Shown here: positions 1 to 12,135 of the stretch, one piece after another
Layout of the letters: every line of letters starts with the position of its first letter
Numbering within the stretch: position 1 is the stretch's first letter
From: Homalodisca vitripennis
Lineage: Eukaryota > Arthropoda > Insecta > Hemiptera > Cicadellidae
NCBI RefSeq assembly: GCF_021130785.1
Contig: NW_025777599.1
Coordinates: forward strand, 28,361-92,360
DNA: 64,000 bases
Direction: 5' to 3'
Translations under genes and position numbers: made by a program
Notes under the pieces: generated by a model
Database searches by the model: none
The model's input: the letters and a program-made list of their open reading frames with translations, nothing else
Told to the model about the DNA's origin: nothing

Positions 1-3000
1 ATTGTATTTCTGCATTTCCTGATAATTCCGCTTTAGTATTAGAAGTAAAGAGAACCAGCTTCTGTTGATCAGAATATAGCTGACGAAGAGAATGGACTTA
101 AAATGCTCGTCTATATGGAGAAGTTTATAGATACATAGTTGACATTGAATATAATTTGGCAAAACATTTTCACATACATTGCGGAAAACAGCTTTTAAAC
201 CGCGAATAATTTTTGAAATCGTAATCCGTAGTTTACATAATTAAATCACTTATGGCGAATATGATGGTCCCCTGTGATATTTTGAAAACATAAATAGACT
301 TATTAAGGTTCATAAACTATCAATTCAGTTTTCATGGTTAAAATGAACATAGCTCATAGGACTAACTCTTATATCTGGCTTTCCACGTAAAGGCGAACTT
401 CTGTTTTCGAGCGAAATACATTACCAAATTCACATATGAATTTTCCTTGTTACATCGATAAAGAAAATATATACATATGTACGTAAATCTCAGGAACTCT
501 TTAGTAGGGTAACATTTCTTTCAAGTCCTTGTGACCTCTATAGTTCAAAGATATGTTCAGTGCCATATGTGCTGTTTTTCCAAGATGCGTAGGTTAAATA
601 AATATAGGCAAACTTGTAGAAAGCCTACTACGGCCAAAACATCTACTCCAGGGAAAATCCTTTCTAATTCAATGCAATATTTCCAAATAGTCGTTTATAA
701 TAAGTTTAGATTGCGCAAATATGTTTAAGTTTGTTTTTTGGACTATAGTCAGGAAAAGTATGACTCGCTGAGGCATGTTACTGTTTATTTTCATCTTTTT
801 CTCCCTTAAGTCACTGCTATATCACAATGTTAAGTAAACCAACTAGTTTTAAATAAATTATGTGTAAAAATTACAGCATTGCCTTTTAAGGTCGGTTTTA
901 TAACGGTTTTATGATAGTATTCAAAAAAAAAAAACTAATTTTAAACCAAATAATTTCCTACTGTATTGGATGTTTAATAATTCTGAAGTCACGTAATCTT
1001 AGATAAAATGTATAGGGTAACCTTGTCATTATTATATATTTTACACTTTTATAGTCATAACTAGCAGAATAAAATAATTCAAATATTTATTTTAGTTAAT
1101 TATATGAAATTTTTACTAATATCAGTCCGAATTCAGAATTTTAAAAAGATATAACGTAGTAAGGCCATTTCTATGGATTATTTCAAGTTACATAACACCA
1201 TGCAACTTTGCTTGTACATATAGTATATAGATTTCATAGTTGAAATTTCTCTCTTCAGGAAAACCGAGGAAAAAGAAACAATGAAGTTTTGCCTGTACAA
1301 TTCGTTTCTGGTTTCTTTTCAATATAGTGTATAACAGATTTAGATTTTTCACATGGTGTTTTATGCCTGATATGATACAAAAATTACATTAATTTTCAAT
1401 CAAATAAAGCATACTAATTATAACTTAAAAAAATATGAAATCGTTTTTTAATTCAGCTGTTATAACTTTATTCAAGGTAAGAGAAACCCACTCAACGAGT
1501 CATGTGACCGACTTTCACTGAAGGTACATACAAACTTTTAAATATTAATCTCATAATATTAGGCTTTATGAGTTACTGTATCAAATGATCATTTGTCATA
1601 TGATGAATACATTTAGTAGATAATTTGGTTTACTCTTTATAATTGCTACTATAGTTCCCCCAAGACAAATGTAAAAACTTTTGCAAACATTCAAGTTAAC
1701 AGAGTGACATTCAAAATAATCCAGATGGTCGATGCTGCTTATATAAAAAGTTGAAAGTTATAAATTTCGCGTAAACAGATATGCAGACATGCATGGTGGA
1801 ATACTTATAAGGAAATACAGTAAGAAGTGTAAACTATTGAAAATACAATATACTGTTTTAGAGCTTAGTGTTTAATGTATAATTAACAACTAAGGGGATT
1901 AAATAAGGGGATCGGCCTCTCCCTTTAAAAAAAATAAATAAATAAAAAAAAAAAAAAAAAATAAAAAAAAATGTAAATATTTGAATAAATACATTCTGTT
2001 GTAATCGTATATGTTATGACAATAGTTAAGGTGAGCTTTAAACAAAATTTAATACTGATTCATTTATAATTAATAAATAATAATTTGTAATACTCCATAC
2101 ATAAAGAATGATATATTATACCAAGTCCATTCCACTGACTAATCAAATAATAATGATTCCCCTAGAGCTCTGAGAGCAGTGAGATTTGAAATGTTAAATA
2201 CCTAATTACAACAACAACTGCTAGCTTTAGCAAAAATATATTACGGTTCTAATTATTATAGGATTATTAAACAGCTTACAAGCAAAGCTACTAGATTATA
2301 ATTTAGTGTTATATATGCCATGTTATGACATGTATATTGTATCCCATGTAAGTAATTTATATACAACTATTTCATCAAGCGTTCTATACTATTTTGGCTA
2401 ATACATATGAACAGAGTTTTAAATCACACATTTTAAGTATATACACACAGTAACTGCATGCTTCATAATCAAAATTTTTATTAGTTTTGGTTCATTGTAT
2501 AGTAATTTGTAGCGTATATGGGCTTAAGTAGGAGTGAACTAATACTTTCTTTATTTGTGATTCCAATCGTGACCCAATCTAGAAAAAAGCATAAGAATAC
2601 GGAAATGGATCATAAATATTAAAAAAAGAATTCTTATTGTGGCTAAAATAAATAATATGTAATGAAGGTATTCTCGATTGATATATGATACTCTTATTAT
2701 ATAAATAGTTTAAAAATGTATTTAGCTATGCTATTTAAGGCTGTAGTAATTATCATCATAAATATTCGTTTATCAACCAGTTTATGCCAGCTTACACTGT
2801 TTTTCCAGTATTTTTTTTCATTAATACATTAATAATTACAAATAATTTTAATACCCAAATACAATGTACTGTCTTTTGAAAACATTTCCATGTTATCAAG
2901 TAATAAGGTATTGTTGTTAATATTATGAACATAAAAGTCAAAATGTTATAAATTTTAGCCTTATCTTCTTCTGAAATTTTAAGTTTAAAATAAATTAACA

Positions 3001-4227
3001 CGGACCAACATTTGACCTCATGTACACAGTGTATAGCTTTGAACATTTATTTTCACGTGAATTATATTTTAGTTTCAAAATATTTATAGTCAGATGGATC
3101 AAATCTATACTTTATTTATAGTAAAACTTTCTTGTAAATGGCCGATGGCTAATTACTTATCATGTATTAGGACTGGTCATACGTTTGCAGTTCTTAAAAG
3201 ATAAAACTAAATGAATTCATGCAAGAATTATGGTGGTACTGATATGATCCTAAGTCATTTCATAGTTTGTTAAACATGGTTCATGCTAAAAGTTACATGT
3301 TGTTTAAAAAAGTGTAACTCTTGTATTATTGGAAATTTAGCAGGCGTTAATAATATATATTACTTCATTATTTAGATACAATTGATTATTTTAAATGTAT
3401 TTTATAATATAGCTATGTTTAACTTAGCATAAACTAATGTTTGTAGAATTTGTATTACAATATTATTTCAAAATAAACCATATTGACGGAGTATAGAAGA
3501 ATGTGACATCATGTGTTACAAAAAATAAAACACACGAGCAGGCAGCGGACTGACTTCAATTTAAAGATTTGATCCATAAATTAATATCAATGTTGACATG
3601 AAAAGAGGAATTATTGCATTTTAGGAGGATTTTTTTTTGTCTTTAGGACGTTTCTAGAGAGATAGGAGAGAGAGAGAAAGGGAGAGAGAGTACAATCCAG
3701 TGAAAGTACAACGGTAAAACTACTTTTCAGCAGTTACAAATTCGAATATTGTTAAACTTATCATAGGTTTAGATAATCCTGTTGTTAGTGAGATATTGGA
3801 TAAATAATTCACCCCAAAGAACTAGTGAGTAGTTAAGAAAATTTATTTGTTTACCCCTTTGGATAATAAACCACCATTCCTTTGTGTTTGAATCATTTAA
3901 ATATTATGACCTACTCCAGGTTATATAATTTTTACTAAAACCGACTTATTTGAGAATCCGGTATTAAAAGTCTATTCCTAGAAAGCTAGTAACTTAACAC
4001 TTCGTTTCTTGTCTTATATTAAATCATTCATAACTTTTCCGTACTTGTTTTTTTAATGGTCGTAAATCTGTTGTAGACCTCATTTAGTCACTGCTATTGT
4101 TTTAAACTCTTTAAACCGTATCTGAGTATCTTGATCTTAGTTTTCAAAGTGTCAAAAGAAGAATTTTATGAACAAACATTACTTATTTAATACTTAAGCA
4201 CGTATATTTATTAAAGTATCCTTATTT
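1..4227. other. AT-rich host flank, no gene seen
   Basis: Low-complexity AT-rich DNA with frequent stops in all frames. The few short ORFs have no recognisable domain. It contains an A-rich run at about 1927-1971 and a GA-rich purine tract at about 3652-3690. The composition change at 4234 is abrupt, which helps place the left edge of the insertion. I see no exon, RNA gene or recognisable transposon here. Confidence 0.7.
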
Positions 4228-4233
4228 CCTATA
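4228..4233. repeat. Left target-site duplication CCTATA
   Basis: CCTATA directly abuts the AGTAGGACTTACCC left terminus. The same six bases follow the right terminus at 25001-25006. A 6-bp duplication is what polinton integrases produce. Confidence 0.93.
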
Positions 4234-4452
4234 AGTAGGACTTACCCGGAGGATAGCCCCGCGCTCTGATTGGTCGAGAGGCAGGTCACGTGATCCAAGA
4301 TGGCGGCTAAGCCCCGCCCCCCACGGGAAAAATTCCCTCAAATGCGGGAAAAATCCCTCACGCGCGGGAAAAAATCCCTCAAATTGCGGGAACCAAAAAA
4401 AAAGTGGCGGGAAAATCAAATACTTACATAGCAAAAAAAACTTGTTTATTTT
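4234..4452 (+). repeat. Left terminal inverted repeat of the Maverick
   Basis: Begins AGTAGGACTTACCC and matches the reverse complement of 24783-25000. The match ends after CTTGTTTATTTT, where the copies diverge. Only single-base homopolymer length differences separate them. From outside in it holds an inverted CCAAT motif (GATTGGTC), an E-box CACGTG at about 4287, a YY1-like CAAGATGGCGGC, and a five-fold array of GCGGGAAA-like cores. Confidence 0.95.
4323..4414 (+). promoter_or_regulatory. Iteron-like array with E2F-like and Rel/NF-kB-like cores (left TIR)
   Basis: Five copies of a GCGGGAA(A) or close core start at 4323, 4344, 4364, 4386 and 4407, a regular 20-22 bp period (about two helical turns). 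The first three read on into a near-palindrome such as GGGAAAAATCCCTCA. GCGGGAAA is the complement of the E2F consensus TTTCCCGC, and GGGAAAAATCC resembles a Rel/NF-kB site. Binding by such factors is inference. The array could equally be sites for an element-encoded origin or terminus protein. Confidence 0.6.
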
Positions 4453-5020
4453 GTACTATTTTAAGAGTATACTGCACTACAAGAGTCAGCCGTCAGCTGT
4501 ACCCGTAGCCACCTGAAACAAAATACAGTAATCAGTAAAGCAGTCGCGTCCGGCTCGAGCCCACCACATCCGCGAAGGTCAACAGCACTCCCGTCTGGGA
4601 ATGCGGTCTGTCTGGGAATGCGGTCTGTCTGGGAATGCCGCTCACCCAGGGTCAACCGCGTCCGGGAAGCGCAGTCGCTAATCAAATTCGCAACCAACGC
4701 CTCATCCTGCTCCGGGTTCCGCTTGGCAAGATTACCCGTCCGCCCAGGGTTCAACGAGGCCATTGCCATATCCTGGATCCTTGTGACCGGGGGCTTTATA
4801 AGAGACCGAAATTATTCCCTTCCCAGTCAGTTTGCGGTAGAGGTACGCTAGATTGCAGCACACCACAGCAACACATCCAAGTAATAGTCGATAGTATCGA
4901 AATCTAACCGACTAACCCACTAACTAAGTAGTACTAAGCATTCCTAAACACTATACTATACTATACTTATACAGTTACTACAGTTATACAGTTACTATAC
5001 TTATACAGTTATATACAGAG
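4453..5020 (+). promoter_or_regulatory. Left leader region: 17-bp tandem repeats and putative polymerase promoter
   Basis: Between the TIR and the polymerase start there is no convincing gene. A 17-bp unit (GGGAATGCGGTCTGTCT) repeats about 2.5 times at 4593-4638. A TATA-like TTTATAAG lies at 4795-4802, about 220 bp before the polymerase ATG. Short iterations of TTATACAGTTAC occur at about 4955-5016 just upstream of the start. The short ORFs here are not supported by any motif. Confidence 0.5.
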
Positions 5021-8000
5021 ATGGAGCCCGTACATGTAGTGTGTACCGACGAGACCTATGTTACAAGGTTTCGAGTCCGTGGTACTAAAGTGACTTTTAA
5101 ATTTAATTCTGTCCCTGAAGGGGTTACGGAACTCGACTGGGTAAGACGGGGGTTCGCCGAAATCATGGACCGAATGAAGGCCGATGCCGAAGACACAGAC
5201 CAACTCGGTTTCACTCTGAGGGTCCCTAAATTTTAAAATTCAAAGAGCCGGGGTACGTAGCATTCCGACCCGCCAGTGAGCTGGACAGTGACGTGTTGTG
5301 GACCATATTCGGAGGGATCGTCCAGAGCAATGCCGGAAGCCCTCACCTCCAGTGATACATTTCCAAGTAGAATGCACTAGAGTAAACATTCCGGTAGGAA
5401 CGGGTAGAGTGAGACCTGGCTTGTACAATACTTTTTTTACGAAGAGTGTAAGTCCCGTAAGGGTATCGTAGTTATTAATTAATCGCGACAACCTATGTTT
5501 ACGCGGGCGTTGGTTGTGGCCGAAGCCTACGCCAAGAAAGATCCTCAAATTAAAGCAATAAGGCAGGATAAGGGTAAGCGACAAACTTGTAGAGCCCAAA
5601 GACTGATGACCAAAGCCGGTGTCCAAATTCCAGAACTGGAGCGGGATCCCCGAACTTTCAAAATTCCAAGACCACCTGAAAGATTACAACATTACAGTCT
5701 ACAGCTATGGAAACAAAGGCCGGATTGTGTACTTTAATGGTAACAACTCTGATGCTCAGTACAAAATCAACCTGCTCTTATTCACGATGGACACTACAAT
5801 GTGATTACATCTCTCACTGCGGCTTTTGTATGCACCTACTTCTGCGAGCCTTGCCATACCCCTTATGACCACAAGGGTGAACACAAGTGTTCCAATATCT
5901 GCTGCCCTGCGTGTCAGACTGTATCTCCCACCATGTAAAAGAGGAGCATGGAGGAATAGTTTGTCCAAATTGTAACATCAAATTCAAAAACCAAATTTGC
6001 TTCGCAGCCCACAAGAGGTGAGCGTTGCAAGTCTGTAAAGAAATGTAAAGACTGCCAAAAACTCGTATATTTCAAAAGTCGTGTAAAGTCAAAAACACGT
6101 GTGCGGTGAAAGAGTTTTGCAAAACTTGTAACGATTATATGCTACCAAACCATCAATGTTTACATGCGGGTTGACACAAACAAACCCAAAACGAAAGATT
6201 TCCTGTTCATCTTCTTCGACCTTGAACCCGCCAAGATGAAATTTTAACCGGAAAACTCAAAAATTCATAAAGTCAATCTCTGTGTATCGCAGCAATTTTG
6301 TTGGAAATGCATTGATAAGGGAAATTGCCAAAATTGCAACAACCGCACCAGGGTCTTTAGACAAGACCCGACCATCATTTTATGAGTACGTAATGGAGGA
6401 GAGAAAAAATTCAAAAATTTATGCGTCATTGCTCATAACGGCCAAGGTTTCGATTTTCAATTTCTGCTAAAGTACGTTCTCGAAAAAACCAAATTCACTC
6501 CAGAGCTAAATTTATGCGTGGCACTAAAGTCATACTTATGGAGTTGGACAATGTGCGATTTATCGATTCGCTAAACTATTTCCCCATGGCCCTCTCTGCA
6601 TTACCCAAAGCCTTTGACCTTCCCCGGAGAAGAAGAAGGGCTACTTCCCTCACCTCTTCAAACACATTGGCAAACCAAAATTATATGTAGGCCCCATACC
6701 ATCCAAGGAAGTACTACAGCCCTGAAACCATGTTCGAAAAAACCCACAGAGATTTTGAAAATTGGTTATAACGAACAAGTCGCTAACAATGTAGTTTTTC
6801 ATTTTCAAAAAAGAGAGTTGATCGAGTACTGTATTTCAGATGTAGACATACTGGGCGCAAGCGGTGCATTAAATTCAGAGACATTTTCTTGAAAGAGTGC
6901 AATGTTGACCCCTTCATGGAAGCCGTTACACATTGCAAGCGCATGCAATCTGGCTTTCAACGCAACTTCCTAAAACCAAACACCATCGGTCTGATCCCAA
7001 AGAATGGATACCGTCTTGTGGACATTCAGTCGCCTATCGCTTTTGCAATGGCTGTCTTGGGAGGAAGAAAAGCGCGCGTGTTCAAAATTCAGCACGCGGG
7101 GCGGGGGAGAGAAATCAAAATTGAGGGGCTAAAAAGTAGGACGGTTTTGACGGAGAACGAATCTATGAATTTCAGGGCTGTTACTTCCACGTGTGTCTAA
7201 TTGCTTTCCTTTTAAAAGGGAAGAGCCCCTTACAGATGACCCTTCCGATACTCTGCATTTTAAGGTTCGAGAGAACCAAATCTAAAACTTCTCGACTTGA
7301 GAATGCAGGGTATGAAGTAGTTGAAATGTGGGAGTGTCAGTTCCAAAAACTGAAGAAAGAACAACAATTGGATTATCTAAATTTTCTCCCCATTCTAAAC
7401 CACACTCCCGCTCAACCCCAGAGATGCCTTCTTCGGGGGAAGGACAGGAAATGCAAAATCATATCACAAGTGCGAGGACGGGGAAAACCTATCCAGTACG
7501 TGGACGTATGCTCACTCTACCCGTACGTCTGTAAACGTGGAATGTATCCTCGGGGGCACCCAAAAATCTGTGTAGGGGACAAGGAGTGTAGAGAAAGAAG
7601 CTTGAAGGCCGAAGGCCTCCTCAAGTGTAAAGTCCTGCCTCCTCTAAATTTGTATCATCCCGTCCTTCCAGCACGCATGAACAATAAATTAATGTTTGTT
7701 TTATGCCGTACATGTGGTCTAGAAACGTCCAAACACAGAGTGTAATCACAACATCGAGGAAAGAGCATTGACAGGGACATGGACAATGCAGGAAATACGC
7801 AAGGCTGTGGAAAAAAGGGATTACGAAATTGTAGAAATGTATGAGCTCTGGGGAGTACGAGGTGGCAAGATACGAGACAGGGGGTCTATTCACAGAGACT
7901 TCATAAACAAATTTTTAAAAAATCAAAACAAGAGGCATCAGGTTACCCCTCCTGGTGCCTAACTGAAGAAGACAAGGCCAAGTACATTCAAAATTATTAT

Positions 8001-8830
8001 GAACACACGAAGGTATTCACCTGGACCCGACCAAAATTGAGAAGAACGGGGGTCTTCGCTCCCTAGCTAAATTAATGTTAAATTCTTTCTGGGGTAAATT
8101 CGGTCAAAGAGAGAACCAAACAAAGACATCAATTGTTAGAGAACCATGCGACCTGTACAAATTACTTACAAGTCCGGGGGTCCAAGTTAAACACGTTACA
8201 AGAAATAAATGAAAATGTACTCCTTGTTAATTGGCAACATATTGACGAAGTCGGGGAATCCTTAGAGAACAGTATAAACGTCGTACTAGCCTCTGCCTAC
8301 ACCACCTCCCAAGCAAGACTCAAGCTGTACGAACATCTGGGAAAGCTCTGGAGAAACCAGGTCCTCTATTACGACACAGACAGTGTCCTCTACGTACAAA
8401 GGGAAGGTATGTAACAAGGTCCCCCACAGGGGATTACTTGGGCGAGATGACCGATGAACTGGTTGACTACGGCCCCCCGGCTCTTCACATCGTTGAAATT
8501 TGTTTCAGGCGGCCCCAAGACTTACGCCTATCTTGTCTGGTCAACAAATAAAAACACACTAGTTGAAGTTTTGTAAAATAAAAAGGCCTTACTCTAAATT
8601 TAAAAACTAGCCAAACATTAAACTGTTTCCAAATTTTTTAAAAGAAAGAAATGGTGCTGAGTGAGACCGATGTAAGCTTGGAGATAGTTGAAAACAGAAT
8701 AAGACGTACTAAAGAAAAGAACATTGTTACCGTGGAGGAGCACAAATTATTTAAAATTACTGGACCCAAAAGGAACTCGAAGGACCCTATGACACTTTAC
8801 CTTTTGGCTTTAAAAAGCATAAAAAACTAA
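5021..8830 (+). CDS. Maverick family-B (protein-primed type) DNA polymerase, frame-disrupted
   Basis: Replicates the element DNA; polinton polymerases are assigned to the protein-primed family-B group (established knowledge). Seen in order: an N-terminal region starting at ATG 5021; Cys/His-rich segments with CxxC pairs at about 5840-6180; exonuclease motif I FFDLE at 6212-6226 (D at 6218, E at 6224); exo II AHNGQGFD at about 6430-6453; exo III YCISDV near 6826-6845; polymerase motif A DVCSLYP near 7503-7523; motif B around LNSFWGKFGQ at about 8074-8103; motif C YYDTDS at 8367-8384. The stop is TAA at 8828-8830. Total span about 3.8 kb, roughly 1,250 codons. Many small frame changes break it into short ORFs, but every catalytic motif survives, which suits sequencing indels or very recent damage better than long decay. 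Confidence 0.93.
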
Positions 8831-9300
8831 CACATTACATACAGCAAGACTTACCTGACTCGTCCCATACACCCTTGAGGATCCGGTAGCAAACCACGTG
8901 GTCCCGACTCTTCAAAATGATGAAGCAACCCCTCACTCTAACTCTCGAATCTTCTGCATACCTGAAGAGCGGCTAGGGCTTGGAGAGTAGGGACCTCGTC
9001 CCACGGAGCCATGCCGGGGTGACACAGGGGTCAGGTAGGGGCTTCCACACAACTCAGAAAACGGTGAAGTCGTACTCCACTACCTGACGGGGTGCGCGAG
9101 CGGTTACCTCGACGTGGACCTCCCAAAATAAAGTCGCCACTCGCGCCGTGCATCCCGCTCCAGCTGACGGTGAGCCCGACTCCATGCCCCAGCAGAGATG
9201 GATGGCTGCTGTGGCGGGGGGTCTGTCCATGCCAGGAGCTTAGACAATTTTACAATCACTTGCAGAATCGTTAGAAGTGAGGTCAACATTGTAACTAATT
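8831..9300 (+). other. Intergenic stretch after the polymerase, nothing identified
   Basis: GC-richer than the host flank but with no continuous frame or motif I recognise. ORFs on the two strands overlap here (for example 9104-9373 on the minus strand), and neither side shows domain-like content. Confidence 0.4.
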
Positions 9301-9675
9301 GTGTTTTCAGAGCACGGGAGCTCAGCGTCCAAGTGGAGGGGAGGTCACATGACCGGTCATGTGATCTCACCAAGCCTACATCCTGGGAGGTATTTCAGTA
9401 TAGCTCCAACCATTCCTACACATCCCAGTCCATTCTCCGCTCTAAGTGCTGTCGCCTGCAAGAGATGGCTTCATACCCGATCACCGGACGAATGCGATAT
9501 CTGGCAAAAAAGTTGTGACGGACGGATTCATGCTATACCACATCATGCCAAAATAGGGTGTAACGACTGTGAGCGCTGTTATAGGGCTATAGAGCCCGTA
9601 TCAGCTGCTATCTGGAGTAATTTCGCTTACAGCGTGGACCCTATGCGCGAAATCCCTAAAACTCTTTGCCAGTGA
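9301..9675 (+). CDS. Weakly supported ORF, unrecognised
   Basis: One open frame ends at TGA 9673-9675. Its C-terminal half is Cys-rich (a CNDCERC cluster encoded near 9550-9575) and hydrophilic, which looks coding. The N-terminal part may be in another frame. No family is recognised. It lies between polymerase and integrase on the same strand as all other element genes. It could be an accessory gene with an unclear start, or a chance ORF. Confidence 0.3.
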   Translation: MFSEHGSSASKWRGGHMTGHVISPSLHPGRYFSIAPTIPTHPSPFSALSAVACKRWLHTRSPDECDIWQKSCDGRIHAIPHHAKIGCNDCERCYRAIEPVSAAIWSNFAYSVDPMREIPKTLCQ

Positions 9676-9699
9676 GGCGCGGGGACATTGGTGAATAGT

Positions 9700-10040
9700 A
9701 TGGGAAGGTTTAACGATTTTTGGCAGGCTCAACCGCGTGACGAAGAAGAATGGGACTGTACTATGAACAATTGGAAGAGGCTCCGTCTACAAGATGCTAT
9801 AAGAAAGAGAATACTGGGAAGGTGTGGGTGAACGAGGTAGACTATCTCCTAGCCTGGGAGGTAGAGTTCAAAAAGTCACCTCAAACGAAAAGGGTCCTGC
9901 TCGGCGTCCCGAACAACCAAAAATTGCCAAGTTGTAAACACCCATCCTTCGTCCTGCACACTTCCGGTCGTCTTTCGTCACCCTTCTTTTTCCAACCGTC
10001 CCTGTGCAAATGGGTATGTATGAATGTGGGAGCTCAGTAA
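9700..10040 (+). CDS. Small unrecognised ORF with one frame change
   Basis: ATG at 9700 opens a charged segment (MGRFNDFWQAQ..., then acidic and basic runs) that meets a stop near 9829. The downstream frame (about 9820-10040) continues with VWVNEVDYLLAWEVEF and ends at TAA 10038-10040. Read as one gene it would be about 110 residues. No family is recognised. The join is inferred from the good coding look on both sides, by analogy with the frame breaks in neighbouring genes. Confidence 0.35.
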
Positions 10041-10356
10041 GGGGTTTTGGACTTGGGCATGGAGATTGAACAAGACTAGGCCCTCGAAACGGTTCGGTAC
10101 GAATGTGGTCCTTCGGGGTGGGCTAAACCCCATAAGTCCCTGAGACCGTGAATGTATGTGTAATGCCTAAGAATAAGGGATGGGGCATTATTGGTCAAGG
10201 GAGTGTCAACCAGTCACATCTGGACGGACTTCCAAACCCAATAATGTTTAACCTGGGCGTCAGACACTCGCGTGCCTGACGTGGATGTTTCCAAAACCAC
10301 ACCACTTAGACATTTATAAATACACTTGTATTACCACCTAAGGATCACTTCCCAAC
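10041..10356 (+). promoter_or_regulatory. Integrase upstream region with CCAAT and TATA motifs
   Basis: Non-coding. An inverted CCAAT motif ATTGGTCA sits at 10190-10197 and TTTATAAA at 10313-10320, about 37 bp before the integrase ATG. The ATTGGTC plus TATA layout recurs at 21132 and 21527. At about 10120-10145 a segment containing TAAACCCCATAAGTCC resembles the short repeats clustered at 22654-22790. Confidence 0.6.
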
Positions 10357-11319
10357 ATGGACGCTATAGCGAGAGAACTGCACAAACCGGCTAGACGAAA
10401 ATTATCCTAGACGCAAGGTCACGCTGAAAGGACTTAACGATCTCTATCAGGCCGACCTTGTAGAGATGATTCCGCATGCAAGAGCGAACAAAGGGTACAA
10501 GTATATATTAACGATGCTCAAACTGTGTCACAAAATTCGCATTCGCCATACCCATAAAAAAACAAATCCGGTGCAGAGGTCGCAGCCGCACTAGGGTCCA
10601 TACTAGCTAAACATACAGATGAAAAACTTGCAAACGGACCAAGGTAAAGAGTTGGGTACAAACATTCACGTCAACAAAACTCGTACGGAAACACAACATT
10701 AACCTGTACTTCCACCCAATCACATTTGAAAAAGTTCACATTGTAGAACGACCTAAACAGAACTCTTAAAGAAAAAATGTATAAAATGTTTACGCGCACG
10801 CGGTAGCTACGAATGGTTAAGCATCCTACCTATTATAGTTAATGAGTACAACAGTACTGTACACAGGACGACCGGCATGAAACCAAAAGACGTTAGAACG
10901 GAAAACATGTAAAAACAGATTCTCGACCGAATAAACAAAAGTAGACCCATCAAGCCTACAAAACCTAAATACCATGTAAACGATCGGGTTAGGATAAGCA
11001 GACCAACAAAGGAGTTTTCAAAAAAGGGGTTATTTACCCAATTGGTCAAACGAGACGTTTACAACAATCTTTGCAATAAAACCTACAAAACCTGTAACAT
11101 ATATTTTACAAGATATACGAGGCAACATTTTGCAAGGCGGATTCTATGAGCAGGAACTGATAAGAACCGCAACAGGAAACGTCTATCTCGTCGATAAAGT
11201 TCTTAGGCGGAAAGGCCTCAAGGCCTTGGTGCGGTGGCGTGGCTTTGACCATACCCACGATTAGCTGGGTAAACTCCAAAGACATTATTCGCCCAAACAC
11301 AGTAAAATATAAAAGGTGA
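10357..11319 (+). CDS. Retrovirus-like integrase with C-terminal chromodomain, frame-disrupted
   Basis: Inserts the linear element DNA into host chromosomes and so generates the 6-bp duplication. The start is ATG 10357, 37 bp after a TATA box. The RNase H-fold core shows the DDE triad: first Asp in QADLVEM (codon 10454-10456), second Asp in TDQGKE (10637-10639), and Glu in a VER...LKEKMYKMF context (10746-10748). A TTGMKPKDV stretch near 10870-10905 is typical of the end of this core. Around 11170-11280 a chromodomain-like segment (VYLVDKVLRRKG, VRWRGFD) is visible; polinton integrases characteristically carry one. The stop is TGA 11317-11319, giving about 320 codons, the usual size. Several frame changes are present, but the triad is intact. 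Confidence 0.92.
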
Positions 11320-11391
11320 CGCGGTGTCTTGGAAACTCCATTACCAAAATGAAGGTCGTAAAGCAAGGTATAATTGTTTAAAGTCTGCAAT

Positions 11392-12061
11392 ATGGACGAG
11401 TTTATAGGTAGCGGATTAGTCGCAAAAACAAGAACGGTCCGCTCCTACCCGACACTATAAAGGAGCCTGATCGTAGGCCCGCCTCGAACTGTGGCAAGAC
11501 AAACGTAACTATTCAATCTACTTGTAGATCCGAACGGATTACGGTTCGAGAATGTGTACGTAATTTTTCAAAATCTCTGTATCAGCCAAAGTACCAACTA
11601 CTGTCAAAGGTAATGCCGAAAGAAGTTGGATATTTCGCCTTTGATGATAACATCGCAGGTCATTACGACGGACGAGGCCAAAGAGAACTCAGTTATGGTT
11701 TTTGACGATATAGCTTGCGAAAAAACACGATAACATATCCGTAAACTACTTCACTATGGGCAGACACAAGAACATAGAACACGTGTTTATCTCGGGCAAA
11801 CGTACACCGCACATACCTAAACAGCTTATCAGGGACAATGCCAACTTTATAATACTGTTCAAACAAGACGACATAAACCTGCGTTACGCCTATAGCGATC
11901 ACGTAAATACCGACATGGACCTGGAAAAATTCAAGCAGTTGTGCAGTATGGCTTGGAAGGACAGACACGGGTTTATAGTCATAAGCAAGGACGATGACAT
12001 TGATAATGGAAGGTACCGCGTAGGTCTCGAACAGTTTTGTTCAAAGATCTATAATGGTTAG
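11392..12061 (+). CDS. FtsK/HerA-superfamily genome-packaging ATPase, frame-disrupted
   Basis: Pumps element DNA into preformed capsids, by analogy with the adenovirus-to-poxvirus lineage. The start ATG 11392 encodes MDEFIGSG. Walker A is SNCGKTN at 11484-11504 and Walker B is VMVFDDI at 11692-11712. A conserved downstream stretch (ISGKRTPHIPKQLIRDNA, then IILFKQDD) lies in the continuous ORF at 11756-12061. Total about 220 codons, as usual for polinton ATPases. Start, Walker A/B and the C-terminal half lie in different frames, so at least two or three indels separate them. It is followed closely by the next transcription unit. Confidence 0.9.
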
Positions 12062-12135
12062 GATCTACACTTATAAACGACATTAGAGGGTTCTCGAACC
12101 AGAGACTCCACAAAGTCAATTCCAAATCTGTGTAC

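Noticed and set aside
4222..4769. Minus-strand ORFs across the left TIR and leader
   Set aside because: The first translates the iteron array (repeated FPxREFF-like pieces) and the second a tandem-repeat leader. These are shadows of non-coding repeats.
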